Part shown: positions 36,282 to 44,980 of the stretch, piece after piece
Layout: each line of letters begins with the position of its first letter
How positions within the stretch are numbered: position 1 is the stretch's first letter
DNA from: Prevotella sp.
GTDB taxonomy: Bacteria; Bacteroidota; Bacteroidia; Bacteroidales; Bacteroidaceae
Assembly (NCBI GenBank): GCA_016291495.1
Contig: JAEEXI010000001.1
Location: 186,001-250,000, forward strand
Length of the DNA stretch: 64,000 bases
Direction of reading: 5' to 3'
Made by a program: the position numbers and the translations under genes
Notes under the pieces: model-generated
Told to the model about the DNA's origin: nothing
The model's input: only the letters and a program-made list of their open reading frames with translations
Databases searched by the model: none

Positions 36282-37682
36282 CTACAGGTCGCGACCAGGT
36301 TTCAATTGTGCGGCATCGTCGAATGTCAGAATAGCGTTACAGAGTGTAGCAGCAAGATTACTGCCGCCTTTGCGTCCTTCTACGATAATCTTGGGGATTT
36401 CCTTAAAGGGTTTCACCATGTGTTTTGACTCTCGGACATGTACGAAACCTACCGGGGCAGCAATAATGCCTACAGGATGTGCCTTGCCCTTGCGTATCAG
36501 CTCGCATAGTTCCATCAAGGCCGTTGGCGCATTGCCAAAGGCGAAGAGTGCATCAGGATGTTCTTCTACAGCTAGACGGATGCCTGCTTGGGTACGAGTA
36601 ATCTCTTCCGCAGCAGCCATTTCTGCCACACGAGGGTCGGCGAGATAGCATTTTGCCTCCATGCCCAGACGTTGGAGTGCACCTTTGCGAATACCACTCG
36701 TCACCATCGTGACATCGGTCACAATGGTTTTCAGCGTGCCATCCTTTACTTTATTATATAAAGTCTCGACCGCACCCTTATCGGTATAGAGAATGTCTTC
36801 CATCTCAAAGTCTGCTGTAGTATGGATGGCGTGCAGCAATGCCCAATGATGGTCAAGCGGATAATCCTTTTTCAGTTCTCTTGTGATGGTGCGGAACGAC
36901 TCTATCATGATGTTTTGACCTACCTTGTTACTATCTTCTTGTTGTTCACGATAGTAGCCACGAGGAGTGATGATTTTTCCGTCTGTGATATAGGATTGGG
37001 AATTACCAATGAGGATGACGGTGAACATATCCACATCTTCAGGGTCGAACTGGGCGAGGGTAGTAACCTTTACTTCCTGCTCCTCGCGACCTGCCTGACG
37101 GACATAGCCTACGGGGGTGTCACTACTGCGCTCCTTGAGGAACAATTCCTGCAGGCGATAGAGTTGCCAATAGCGCCCATGCGACTTGGGATTATAGATG
37201 GCCGTCACGAAGTCGCCGGAAGCAGCAGCCTTAATGCGTCGTTCTATCACTTCCCAAGGCGTCATCAGGTCTGACAATGAGATGATGCACATATCGTGGC
37301 CAATAGGAACACCCAACAGCGAGGCAGCCTTCTGGAAGGCAGAGATGCCTGGGAGAACAGAAATCTCAACATCCGAAGCCCGTTCTTTCGCCATCTCATA
37401 GACGAGTGGGGCCATGCCATAGATGCCCGCATCACCAGAAGAAATAACGACAACGGTTTTTCCTTGTTCCGCGAGTTCAAAGGCTTGTTCAGCCCGTTCG
37501 CGTTCCTTTTTCATCCCAGTATCGATACAGTCACATCCCTCTTTTACATAGGGCTCGATAAACTGGAAATAGTACTTATATCCCACGATGACATCTGCTC
37601 GTTGTACAGCCTCCAGTACAGCAGGCGTGATGTCTTCCTTACTGCCAGGACCGATGCCTGCAATGATTATCTTTCCCTTCAT
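36282..37682 (-). CDS. cobJ: Precorrin-3B C17-methyltransferase / precorrin-8X methylmutase fusion (CobJ-CbiC)
   Basis: 466 residues from ATG 37682. Residues 1-245 are CobJ/CbiH (IIIAGIGPGSKEDITPAVLEAV, SSGDAGIYGMAPLVYEM, VLPGISAFQKAASLLGVPIGHD, AIYNPKSHGR). Residues about 265-460 are CbiC/CobH (MIESFRTITREL, HAIHTTADFEMEDILYTDKGAVETL, TDVTMVTSGIRKGAL, GNAPTALMELCELIRKGKAHPVGIIAAPVGFVHVRESK). It contracts the ring and later moves the C11 methyl group. A perfect promoter ends 6 nt before the start codon, so its mRNA is probably leaderless. The first codons are family core (GIGPGS), so a later start is unlikely. Confidence 0.93.
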   Translation of the reverse strand: MKGKIIIAGIGPGSKEDITPAVLEAVQRADVIVGYKYYFQFIEPYVKEGCDCIDTGMKKERERAEQAFELAEQGKTVVVISSGDAGIYGMAPLVYEMAKERASDVEISVLPGISAFQKAASLLGVPIGHDMCIISLSDLMTPWEVIERRIKAAASGDFVTAIYNPKSHGRYWQLYRLQELFLKERSSDTPVGYVRQAGREEQEVKVTTLAQFDPEDVDMFTVILIGNSQSYITDGKIITPRGYYREQQEDSNKVGQNIMIESFRTITRELKKDYPLDHHWALLHAIHTTADFEMEDILYTDKGAVETLYNKVKDGTLKTIVTDVTMVTSGIRKGALQRLGMEAKCYLADPRVAEMAAAEEITRTQAGIRLAVEEHPDALFAFGNAPTALMELCELIRKGKAHPVGIIAAPVGFVHVRESKHMVKPFKEIPKIIVEGRKGGSNLAATLCNAILTFDDAAQLKPGRDL

Positions 37683-37687
37683 GATGA

Positions 37688-37719
37688 CAAAGGTACGTAA
37701 AAACGAGTGAAAAGCCAAA
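37688..37719 (-). promoter_or_regulatory. Promoter of the cobJ operon
   Basis: TTTG (37719-37716), 20-bp spacer, TACCTTTG (37695-37688) on the minus strand. It begins 3 bp before the end of the upstream receptor gene frame and ends 5 bases before ATG 37682. Confidence 0.75.
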
Positions 37720-37721
37720 TT

Positions 37722-39782
37722 TTAGTGCTTAAACTTCACTTTAACTCCTACTACCAGCATTCTACCTGGTGTGAAGAGGGCGTATTTCCGTTTGGTGGAA
37801 TTGATACGGCGGTCAACCTTGTCGAAGAGATTGTCGATGCCGATGCTGGGTTCAATGACAGCCCATTTGGCGCAATCAAACGTGTGAGTGGTATGCAGGT
37901 TCCAGACACCGAATCCTGGTGCATCCTCATAATCAGGGTAATAGGTCTTTGACTGTAGTCTGCCATTCAGATTGATATTCAGCCTGTACCTGCCCCAAGT
38001 ATGGTGGTAGTTAGCGGCAATAGTAGCCGTGTGGCGGATGCTGCGTTCCAAGGTGGTCCACTCCTCCTCGCTCTTGGTACGAGCATAGGTATAGACATAA
38101 TTGGCAGAGAGGTTGAAGCCCTGGAAGAGATTAGCTGACGCGTTGATCTGCAATCCTTTCACATCGCCTTCGTCACTATTCTGATAGAGCGAGTAACGTT
38201 CCAGTTTGGCAGCTTGGTCGTCAGTCATCTCAGGAAATTCCGTCCGTAGCATAGCGAGCGTGGTGTTGTCGACATCGATGTTCTTACGCACCACCATATC
38301 CTTGATACGGTTGATATAACCTGTTATGCTGACAGCCCAGATGTCTGTACGATATTCGGCATTCAGGGAGAAATAATGGCTCTTCTCTGGGGAGAGGTCG
38401 TGGTTGCCGAAGATAATCTGCGGTTTTCCACGATTGACGGAGAAATAGTGATAATAGAGTTCGTCTAATCCTGGTGCACGGAAACCTGCTGAGTAAGTGG
38501 CTCGGAAGCGGAAGTTGCCTGGGGCATACATCAGGGTTGCCTTGGGAGTGAGATGGAGGTCGAACGTCTCATGATGGGTCAGTCGCAAGCCTATCGTTGC
38601 GGTGAAATCCTTGAAGCATTTCATCTCATGCTGGGCATAAGCTGCAACGTTATAGACGTGCTGCTCGATATTCCCAGACGTTGCTGTGAGATAGTCTTTG
38701 TGCCAGTCGGCTCCAAAGATGGTGGTGGAATTTTTGGAGAAGCCAAGAATAGCCTTTACCTGTCCTTCCATCGAGCGTTGTTTCTTCGATTGTACATAGT
38801 CGCCAACGGCATAGTCCTTGGTTTCTACGTCGTATTCCTTGCCATAACGGAAACGGTCGACGGTGAAGTCGGCCTGTATGGAGTTCCTTTTGTTGAACTT
38901 ATAGATGGCCCCGATATTCCAACGGAAGCCTTTATAGCGCATTTCGTAGTCTGTTCCACCTGTGATATCCTGACGGGTCTCAGGGCGGTCTGTGATTTTA
39001 TAGGAATAGTCTAAACCCGCATTCAGGGCAAGGTGCTGGTTGGGGGTATAGGTGAATTTCTGGCTGATGACACTGGAGCGGTAGCCTGTGAAGAAGGGCG
39101 CTATGGTCTCTTGCGTCTCTTCAGAGTCTTTGATATATTCCAGCGGGTTGTTTTGGTAGCTGTCGGCACGGTCGTGGGTGAATGAGGTATAAGAGCCGAA
39201 GCCTCCTTGATAGATGTCCAGTCCGACACTCTCTGTCAGGATGCCGTGACCGCTGACTTTGGTGTTGTTGGTGACGCAGATTTGTGAGTCGGTGGGTTGG
39301 TCGGTAATGATATTGATGACACCTGCTATCGCATCACTTCCATAGAGCGACGAGGCTGCTCCGTCGAGCACCTCGATACGTTTGACCCTTGACATATTGA
39401 TGCGACTCAAGTCCACATTATTGGAAATGTCGCCCGACAGTTTCTGTCCGTTGATGAGAATGAGAATATACTTATTGCCCAGTCCGTTCAGTCGTAGGAA
39501 GGTACCCATCGAATTGGGTGCCATCGATACTTGGGGTATCATGCGTGTCAGGGCTTCGTCAAACGTGGTGATTCCCTGTTCACGAATCTCCTGACTGCTT
39601 AATACATGTACAGGGGTTGCCGTACTTTTCAGTCGCTGATGGTGACCGGAACCTGTCACAACAACAGGGTTCAGGCTATAGGTTCGATTCGTCATCGACG
39701 AGTCGTTCTTATGAATCTGTGCCTGAGTTGTCATACTGGCAGACAGCAGACAGGTTATGAGTATAGCTTTTGTCTTCTGCAT
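37722..39782 (-). CDS. TonB-dependent receptor (BtuB-like), second copy
   Basis: 686 residues. Signal peptide (MQKTKAILITCLLSASMTTQA), TonB-box-like NPVVVTGSGHHQRL, plug domain (FLRLNGLGNKYILILINGQKLSGDISNNVDLSRINMSRVKRIEVLDGAASSLYGSDAIAGVINIIT) and a 22-strand barrel ending in MLVVGVKVKFKH. Plug sequence and position in a B12 locus suggest a corrinoid receptor (BtuB), though heme receptors share these features. It follows cbiK, with two short hairpins just before its start codon. It is about one third identical by eye in the plug to the first receptor at 41019-43127. Confidence 0.85.
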   Translation of the reverse strand: MQKTKAILITCLLSASMTTQAQIHKNDSSMTNRTYSLNPVVVTGSGHHQRLKSTATPVHVLSSQEIREQGITTFDEALTRMIPQVSMAPNSMGTFLRLNGLGNKYILILINGQKLSGDISNNVDLSRINMSRVKRIEVLDGAASSLYGSDAIAGVINIITDQPTDSQICVTNNTKVSGHGILTESVGLDIYQGGFGSYTSFTHDRADSYQNNPLEYIKDSEETQETIAPFFTGYRSSVISQKFTYTPNQHLALNAGLDYSYKITDRPETRQDITGGTDYEMRYKGFRWNIGAIYKFNKRNSIQADFTVDRFRYGKEYDVETKDYAVGDYVQSKKQRSMEGQVKAILGFSKNSTTIFGADWHKDYLTATSGNIEQHVYNVAAYAQHEMKCFKDFTATIGLRLTHHETFDLHLTPKATLMYAPGNFRFRATYSAGFRAPGLDELYYHYFSVNRGKPQIIFGNHDLSPEKSHYFSLNAEYRTDIWAVSITGYINRIKDMVVRKNIDVDNTTLAMLRTEFPEMTDDQAAKLERYSLYQNSDEGDVKGLQINASANLFQGFNLSANYVYTYARTKSEEEWTTLERSIRHTATIAANYHHTWGRYRLNINLNGRLQSKTYYPDYEDAPGFGVWNLHTTHTFDCAKWAVIEPSIGIDNLFDKVDRRINSTKRKYALFTPGRMLVVGVKVKFKH

Positions 39783-39825
39783 CTCTTTTAGTGAAAAGAG
39801 GAAGATGCTATCTCACGACAGCATC
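39783..39825 (-). promoter_or_regulatory. Two hairpins immediately before the second TonB receptor gene
   Basis: On the minus strand a 9-bp stem (GATGCTGTC/GATAGCATC, loop GTGA, one G-T pair; 39804-39825) is followed by a 7-bp stem CTCTTTT/AAAAGAG (39783-39800) that touches the ATG at 39782. They could attenuate transcription or sequester the start. No T-run strong enough for a clear terminator. Confidence 0.45.
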
Positions 39826-39865
39826 CCCTTTCATAAAACTTATATAATAATACACGTATACTAAA

Positions 39866-41032
39866 TTATTCCTCAGAAGCCGTTGTCGGAGTTGACAATG
39901 CCTCATCGGTGCCTAACTTGGCAATGGCCGCACGGGTGTGGTTCATCCACAGCTTACGAACGGCAGAACGCTCTGCAAGACCTGGGATGTAATCATCACC
40001 TGTCTTGTACTTCTTCCAGCAAGCCTCGGTGAAGTTGGTCTCGTAGGCCTTTGTTTCGATACCTTCAGCATTGAACAGAGAGAACCAGCTCTCATCGTCC
40101 TCAGGATCAGCCATGTCGTTGTGAGCGTGGTCACCGGCGATAGACATCAGACAGTAGAGCTGTGCTTTTGTGCTGGTGTTGGCTACATATTCAACTTTTA
40201 TGGGGACGTCGCCGACGACAAACTCGAACTCACCGCCTCCAATATGCTTAAGCACATCCTCAGCATAGGTGTCGTCCATATCTACAGTACCCACGTAGTA
40301 GTTCGGGTCAATCGCGCGCAGACAGTTCTCCAGCTGGATATAGCGGATGTTACCGCCATAGTAGTCGTAACCCTCAGGATTACCATGACCCATGAAGGCG
40401 ACGATACCCTCAGAAACTGCTTTCTTGATATCGCTCTCATTGTTCAGGGTTGTAGCCAGGATTTGAGCGTCCTCAACTTCTGCCATCAATGGTGTACCCA
40501 CTACAACCTGACGATCGATGCTCTTCATGTAGGCATCGGTGAAGTCGTTATTACGGTTGTTCATGAAGTCCTTGATATAGCTGTCACGAACACGACGATA
40601 CTCCTCACCAGGAATCACCTGCAGCGACTGGACAACAATCTGCTGATATCCAGCCAGTCCGATTGCGGTGAGCCAGTGCTCAGGATCGTAGAAATCTTTT
40701 GGATCTACGTTCTCACCGGCACGGGCTTGATTGATACAGATAGCTGAAGAGAAAGAGAGATAGACATCCCAACCAGAGAATGCTGCCTTGTACTCTTCTA
40801 CCACCTTGTCGAAGGTGTCATAAGCCTGTTCCCAAGTAGAACCGAAGGCTACCAACAGGATGACCTTATTACTGTTCTTGTGATTGTTGACTACGTTATT
40901 AACTTCCCTCTGATAACGGTCGTAGTTTGATTCTGTTCTTCCACCACCATTGTCATCTTTGCTACAGGCGGTGAATGTTGCACTTGCAACGAATGCCATC
41001 ATGGCAATCATTAAGAATTTAATTTTCTTCAT
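39866..41032 (-). CDS. cbiK: Exported CbiK-type sirohydrochlorin cobaltochelatase lipoprotein
   Basis: 388 residues with a lipoprotein signal (MKKIKFLMIAMMAFVASATFTAC, Cys23). The class II chelatase core has conserved residues: VAFGSTWEQAYDTFD, Glu in VIPGEEYRRVRD, His in FMGHGNPEGYDYY and His in SIAGDHAHNDMADPEDDESW, matching the metal-binding pair of CbiK. Export is as in periplasmic CbiK of Desulfovibrio and the CbiK-like lipoprotein IhtB of Porphyromonas gingivalis, so it may handle heme iron or cobalt outside the cytoplasm. The gene overlaps the upstream receptor by 14 bp and lies under the cobalamin riboswitch. Confidence 0.85.
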   Translation of the reverse strand: MKKIKFLMIAMMAFVASATFTACSKDDNGGGRTESNYDRYQREVNNVVNNHKNSNKVILLVAFGSTWEQAYDTFDKVVEEYKAAFSGWDVYLSFSSAICINQARAGENVDPKDFYDPEHWLTAIGLAGYQQIVVQSLQVIPGEEYRRVRDSYIKDFMNNRNNDFTDAYMKSIDRQVVVGTPLMAEVEDAQILATTLNNESDIKKAVSEGIVAFMGHGNPEGYDYYGGNIRYIQLENCLRAIDPNYYVGTVDMDDTYAEDVLKHIGGGEFEFVVGDVPIKVEYVANTSTKAQLYCLMSIAGDHAHNDMADPEDDESWFSLFNAEGIETKAYETNFTEACWKKYKTGDDYIPGLAERSAVRKLWMNHTRAAIAKLGTDEALSTPTTASEE

Positions 41033-43127
41033 TGTCTTTAGAATTTAAATTAGACTTATATTTGTTAGTAAGTTTCTTTCCTTTGTTGAAACGGATGGTC
41101 AGCGAGGCATAGACGGTGGTGCCGGGGGTCGTCGTTCCCAGATGCAGACCATGAGGGGTTCGGTCCACGTAGTTGAAGATGTTGTCGATGCCAGCCTCCA
41201 GGCGATAGTTCTTTCCGAACTGTTGCGAGGTGGAGAGTCTCCAGAGCTGATAGCCCTTGCCATCGCCGTCAATCTGGTAATAACGCTTGCTTGACATCCG
41301 TCCGTAGATGCCGATGCCCAGATGGTAATAGCGTGAGAAGTCATGATTCCACGTTACATAGACATTCGCCTTGTGGTGAGCCATTCCGTCGATAATCACT
41401 TCTTTCATCGTATTGTCCTCCGAGTCATACTGGTGGGCCTTGGTATCCAGATAGCTATAGGAGCCGCCTGCTGTCCAGTTCTTTGTCTGATAACGGACGG
41501 TAAAGTCAACACCATAGGTCTTTGCATCTTCCATATTCTGATACTGGCGCACGCGGATGGGGTCGTATTTGGTAATGAGTTCTCCTGGTGCATCCTTGGT
41601 GGGAATGGTGACGAGGGTAATCATATCGTTCACCTTATTATAATAAGGAGCGATGGTCATTGTCAGGTTCCCGACAGTATATTCTGCACTCACGCCAAAG
41701 TAATTGGAGTGCTGCGCTTTCAGGTCGGTGTTGCCGAGATAGAGGTAGACACCGTTCATGTTCTTGATATACTGGTAGTGCAATTCCTTGGTCGTAGGAG
41801 TCTTGTATCCCTGACTCCAAGTGGCACGCAGGCGCAGGTCGCCGAGTTTCAACATGGCAGATACCTTCGGAGTCAGGCGGAAACCAAAGCCCTCGTTCCG
41901 TGTCAGTCGCAGACCGGCGGTGATATAGAGCGGATTCAGCAGACCAAACTCGTCCTGTACATAGAGGGCTTCCGTATTGTCCGTTGCCTTGCCGTCCACC
42001 ACACGCATGGGAGCCTCCAACCAGTCATAGCGATAGTCGAAACCTGCACTCAGGCGTTGCTCATAGGGTAGGGTAAAGACACCTTTCAGCGAGATGTTTG
42101 TCAGTCGCTGGTCGCTCTGCAACTCTTTGTCGCCAGGGAAGTAGGGATAGTAATTGGTAAACCGTCCGTTCACATAACCGTCTGTCAGCGTGGTGTCCGT
42201 ATAGGCATAGTTGTAGGCATGCCGTTTCCAGTCGGCATCCAGCGTGATGACATCCGTCTCGTTGATTTTCCACTTACCACCAGCTGATATCGACGCATTG
42301 TCATATTGCAGGTCGTAGGTCTTGATGTCCACGCCAGGATGGTGTCCACAAGGACGGTAGATGCGTTTCCAGTAGATGCTACCGTCGGCATACAGCTCAA
42401 TACGCGGGGTCAACTGGTAGGTCAGCCGTTCTGCCAATTGCCAGTTGGTATGGCGGTTTACCGTCTTGTTACGCGAGTCGGTAATGTGATACTCTGTCTG
42501 GGAGATGGCTTCTTCTGAGGTGTTCTGCCATCCGTCCGAGTGCTGCAGCTGGAAGTTGGTATAACTCGAGAACTTGCCGAAGTTCAGGGCGAGTCCGTTA
42601 TGCTGACGGATATCTCCATATGAACCGAAACGGGTGGCGTTCTCAAACATAATACCTTGTTCGCGATGTTTCCTCGTGATGATGTTGATGACACCAGCAA
42701 TGGCATCCGAACCATAGAGTGCCGATGAGGCTCCCTTCACAATCTCTATCTTCTCGATATTGTTAGGGTCAATCAGCGAGAGGTCGTTCTCTCCACCGTT
42801 GTCGCCATGCAGTCTTCTGCCGTCAATGAGAATCAGCACGTAGGAGTTCCCCAGACCGTTCATCTGCAGTCTGGAACTCATGTCGTTCTCGCTGAAGTCA
42901 AAGCTTGCTGTCAGTCCGGAAAGGATATCCTCGATGCTCTTTCCTGCATATTGCCGGAGTTGTCGCTGACTGATAACCTCGGTCTGTACAGGGGCATCCT
43001 TCAACAGATGCTGTGTACCAGTACCTGTTACCACGACTTCCTGCAGACTATCCCGCAACATGCCTGTCTGTGCATATACACCGGCAGCCAATAGCCAACA
43101 GCCAATAGCCAATACTATTTTTCTCAT
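41019..43127 (-). CDS. TonB-dependent receptor (BtuB-like) under cobalamin riboswitch
   Basis: 702 residues with signal peptide MRKIVLAIGCWLLAAGVYA, TonB-box region LQEVVVTGTGTQHLL, plug (LQMNGLGNSYVLILIDGRRLHGDNGGENDLSLIDPNNIEKIEIVKGASSALYGSDAIAGVINIIT) and a barrel ending in TTPGTTVYASLTIRFNK. The cobalamin riboswitch in its leader makes a corrinoid receptor the best call. A four-unit period-7 array (43086-43113) encodes the hydrophobic core of the signal peptide, so a one-unit slip would shift the frame. First gene of an operon with cbiK. Confidence 0.88.
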   Translation of the reverse strand: MRKIVLAIGCWLLAAGVYAQTGMLRDSLQEVVVTGTGTQHLLKDAPVQTEVISQRQLRQYAGKSIEDILSGLTASFDFSENDMSSRLQMNGLGNSYVLILIDGRRLHGDNGGENDLSLIDPNNIEKIEIVKGASSALYGSDAIAGVINIITRKHREQGIMFENATRFGSYGDIRQHNGLALNFGKFSSYTNFQLQHSDGWQNTSEEAISQTEYHITDSRNKTVNRHTNWQLAERLTYQLTPRIELYADGSIYWKRIYRPCGHHPGVDIKTYDLQYDNASISAGGKWKINETDVITLDADWKRHAYNYAYTDTTLTDGYVNGRFTNYYPYFPGDKELQSDQRLTNISLKGVFTLPYEQRLSAGFDYRYDWLEAPMRVVDGKATDNTEALYVQDEFGLLNPLYITAGLRLTRNEGFGFRLTPKVSAMLKLGDLRLRATWSQGYKTPTTKELHYQYIKNMNGVYLYLGNTDLKAQHSNYFGVSAEYTVGNLTMTIAPYYNKVNDMITLVTIPTKDAPGELITKYDPIRVRQYQNMEDAKTYGVDFTVRYQTKNWTAGGSYSYLDTKAHQYDSEDNTMKEVIIDGMAHHKANVYVTWNHDFSRYYHLGIGIYGRMSSKRYYQIDGDGKGYQLWRLSTSQQFGKNYRLEAGIDNIFNYVDRTPHGLHLGTTTPGTTVYASLTIRFNKGKKLTNKYKSNLNSKDNEEN
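43086..43113. repeat. Period-7 array in the signal peptide of the TonB receptor gene
   Basis: Units AGCCAAT, AGCCAAC, AGCCAAT, AGCCAAT in tandem (minus strand ATTGGCT) encode AIGCWLLA in the signal peptide. Confidence 0.8.
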
Positions 43128-43140
43128 ATGTCTTTATTTT

Positions 43141-43350
43141 CCGCCAACGCATAATCCTGTGCGGGCGTACCTTGATTTATTTAAGGCAGGTATTCTGACT
43201 CTCCTCAGTCTGCTCTACCTTCCCGACTCTTGTCAGTGGCGTTATACAAGCAAACCGCTTATTGAGGATTACAGCTGCAGGTACAGTTCCGGACTCTCAC
43301 CGGATTCCCTTACATCAGGCGGCATCAGCCACCAGATTGCCATATTTTGG
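43141..43350 (-). ncRNA. Cobalamin riboswitch
   Basis: In the leader of the TonB receptor gene the minus strand carries the cobalamin riboswitch core: GGTGAGAGTCCGGAACTG, ACCTGCAGCTGTAA, the B12 box part GCCACTGACAAGAGTCGGGAAGG and the closing CAGAATACCTGCC. The aptamer spans about 43183-43350. Downstream at 43141-43170 a GC-rich hairpin (CGCCCGC...GCGTTGGCG) ends 14 nt before the start codon and lacks a T-run, which suggests control of translation. Adenosylcobalamin should repress the receptor-cbiK genes. Confidence 0.92.
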
Positions 43351-43353
43351 TTG

Positions 43354-43384
43354 CAAAGATACGAATTTTTCCGTTATTCGCAAA
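43354..43384 (-). promoter_or_regulatory. Promoter of the riboswitch-controlled operon
   Basis: TTTG (43384-43381), 19-bp spacer, TATCTTTG (43361-43354) on the minus strand, just before the aptamer. It starts 12 bp after the end of the PreA-like gene. Confidence 0.8.
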
Positions 43385-43395
43385 TGATTCAACAA

Positions 43396-44865
43396 TTATT
43401 TTTGTCGTTTGTGGATTCGTTTACTGATTCCTATGGCACCAGTCGGACATATCAGTCGGCAGAGAAGACAGCCTACACATTTGGTGCCAACGATGTGGGG
43501 TTGGCGATTTTCAAAGGAAATGGCCTGATGCCCTCCATCCATACACGAGATGTGGCAGCGTCCACACCCGATGCATTTCTCCGTGTCAATCTTCGGATAT
43601 GCTATCGTGTCGCGGTCCAGGTCTGAGGGCTGTACGATATGGGGTAATAATTCACCGACCATGTCTTCAACGTGTTCCTTGCCATTTTCCGCCATATAGG
43701 TTTGTATGCCGGAGATGAGGTCGTCGATGATGCGGTAGCCGTATTGCATGACGGCGGTACATACCTGTACGTTGCGGCAACCCAGTTTAATGAATTCCAA
43801 TGCGTCGTTCCAGGTCTCAATGCCGCCGATGCCGCTGAAGTCTACTTGATGACCATGCGAGCCGTCGAGCACGTGGTGAGATGCCATCTCGTAGATGAAG
43901 CGCAACGCGATGGGCTTTACGGCCCTGCCTGAGTAGCCCGATATGGTCAGTTTGTCGTTGACTGCCGACATGGGCGATACCGTGATGCTCTTGATGGTGT
44001 TGATGGCTGAGATAGCGTCTGCACCACCGAAGTAGGCACCCATAGCTGGTTGGCTTATCAGTTTGATATTAGGTGTCATCTTCGGAATGACGGGTATCTT
44101 GACGACCTGTTTGACGTAGGTCGTATAGCAGGTGACCAGCTCTGTATTCTGTCCTACGTCGCTACCCATACCAATCAGTCGCATCTGCGGACACGAGAAG
44201 TTCAGCTCTACGGCATCACATCCGGCATCTTCTGCCATCTTTGCCAATTCGCTCCACTCCTCCTCGTATTGTCCCATGATGGAGGCAATGATTACTTTCG
44301 TGGGGAAGTTCTGTTTCAGGCGGCGCAGTATTTCGAAGTCTTCTTCATAGGGATTCTCGCTCAACTGTTCCATGTTACGGAATCCAGCAAACGAATTGCC
44401 GTCCTTGACAGCGTCGAAACGTGGGGACACCTCACGAATCTCCTGTTTGCAGATGGTCTTGTAGAACACACCAGCCCAGCCTGCCTCAAGGGCGCGGGCT
44501 ACCATGTCGTAGTTGGTACATACTGCTGACGAGGCAAGGAAGAAGGGATTCTCGCAGGGAATGCCGCAGAAGGTGATGGCCAAAGAGGGTTTCGGAGCAT
44601 CGGACTTTGCACTTTGAGCATAGGTCTTCTTGGTCTCCGAGAGCAGTTCCCTGATGCGGATGGGCTTGTCATAATGTATACAAGCCTGCTCGGCACGTTC
44701 AAGGTCGGCATCGCTGCAATCTGCTGTCCATTGCAAGGCATTCTTCTCGTTGTCGAACCTGATGGAACGAATGGCACGTGCCGGATCACCTGTCTTACAC
44801 GCTTTCGTGCAAGGGGCATTCTCGCACATCAAGCAGCGTGCCGCTTCTTCATGTATGTGTAGCAT
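43396..44865 (-). CDS. PreA-like dihydropyrimidine/dihydroorotate dehydrogenase with extra N-terminal and C-terminal iron-sulfur motifs
   Basis: 489 residues. N-terminal cysteines CLMCENAPCTKAC (residues 11-23) resemble the iron-sulfur part of glutamate-synthase-like subunits. Residues about 95-400 are a class-I-type FMN TIM barrel (ITFCGIPCENPFFLASSAVCTNYDMVARALEAGWAG, DAVELNFSCPQMR, DFSGIGGIETWNDALEFIKLGCRNVQVCTAVM). The C-terminus has two [4Fe-4S] motifs (CIGCGRCHISC, CVGCLLCRLIC). PreA normally pairs with PreT; here no separate PreT gene is seen and the N-terminal piece looks like a fragment of it. Likely reduces pyrimidines; electron partner unknown. Confidence 0.82.
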   Translation of the reverse strand: MLHIHEEAARCLMCENAPCTKACKTGDPARAIRSIRFDNEKNALQWTADCSDADLERAEQACIHYDKPIRIRELLSETKKTYAQSAKSDAPKPSLAITFCGIPCENPFFLASSAVCTNYDMVARALEAGWAGVFYKTICKQEIREVSPRFDAVKDGNSFAGFRNMEQLSENPYEEDFEILRRLKQNFPTKVIIASIMGQYEEEWSELAKMAEDAGCDAVELNFSCPQMRLIGMGSDVGQNTELVTCYTTYVKQVVKIPVIPKMTPNIKLISQPAMGAYFGGADAISAINTIKSITVSPMSAVNDKLTISGYSGRAVKPIALRFIYEMASHHVLDGSHGHQVDFSGIGGIETWNDALEFIKLGCRNVQVCTAVMQYGYRIIDDLISGIQTYMAENGKEHVEDMVGELLPHIVQPSDLDRDTIAYPKIDTEKCIGCGRCHISCMDGGHQAISFENRQPHIVGTKCVGCLLCRLICPTGAIGISKRIHKRQK

Positions 44866-44967
44866 ATTCTAGGTTTTTGTATATGCAAAGATAGGAAGAT
44901 TATACGATATTTCCAAATCATCCTGAAAATTTATGCTCATTTTGTTCGCTTAATCGAAATTTTGCAC

Positions 44968-44975
44968 TACCTTTG
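44968..44975 (+). promoter_or_regulatory. -7 box of cbiA, six bases before the start codon
   Basis: TACCTTTG ends 5 nt before ATG 44981. The -33 box is imperfect (TTCG at 19 bp). It implies a leaderless or near-leaderless message. Confidence 0.55.
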
Positions 44976-44980
44976 CCCGT

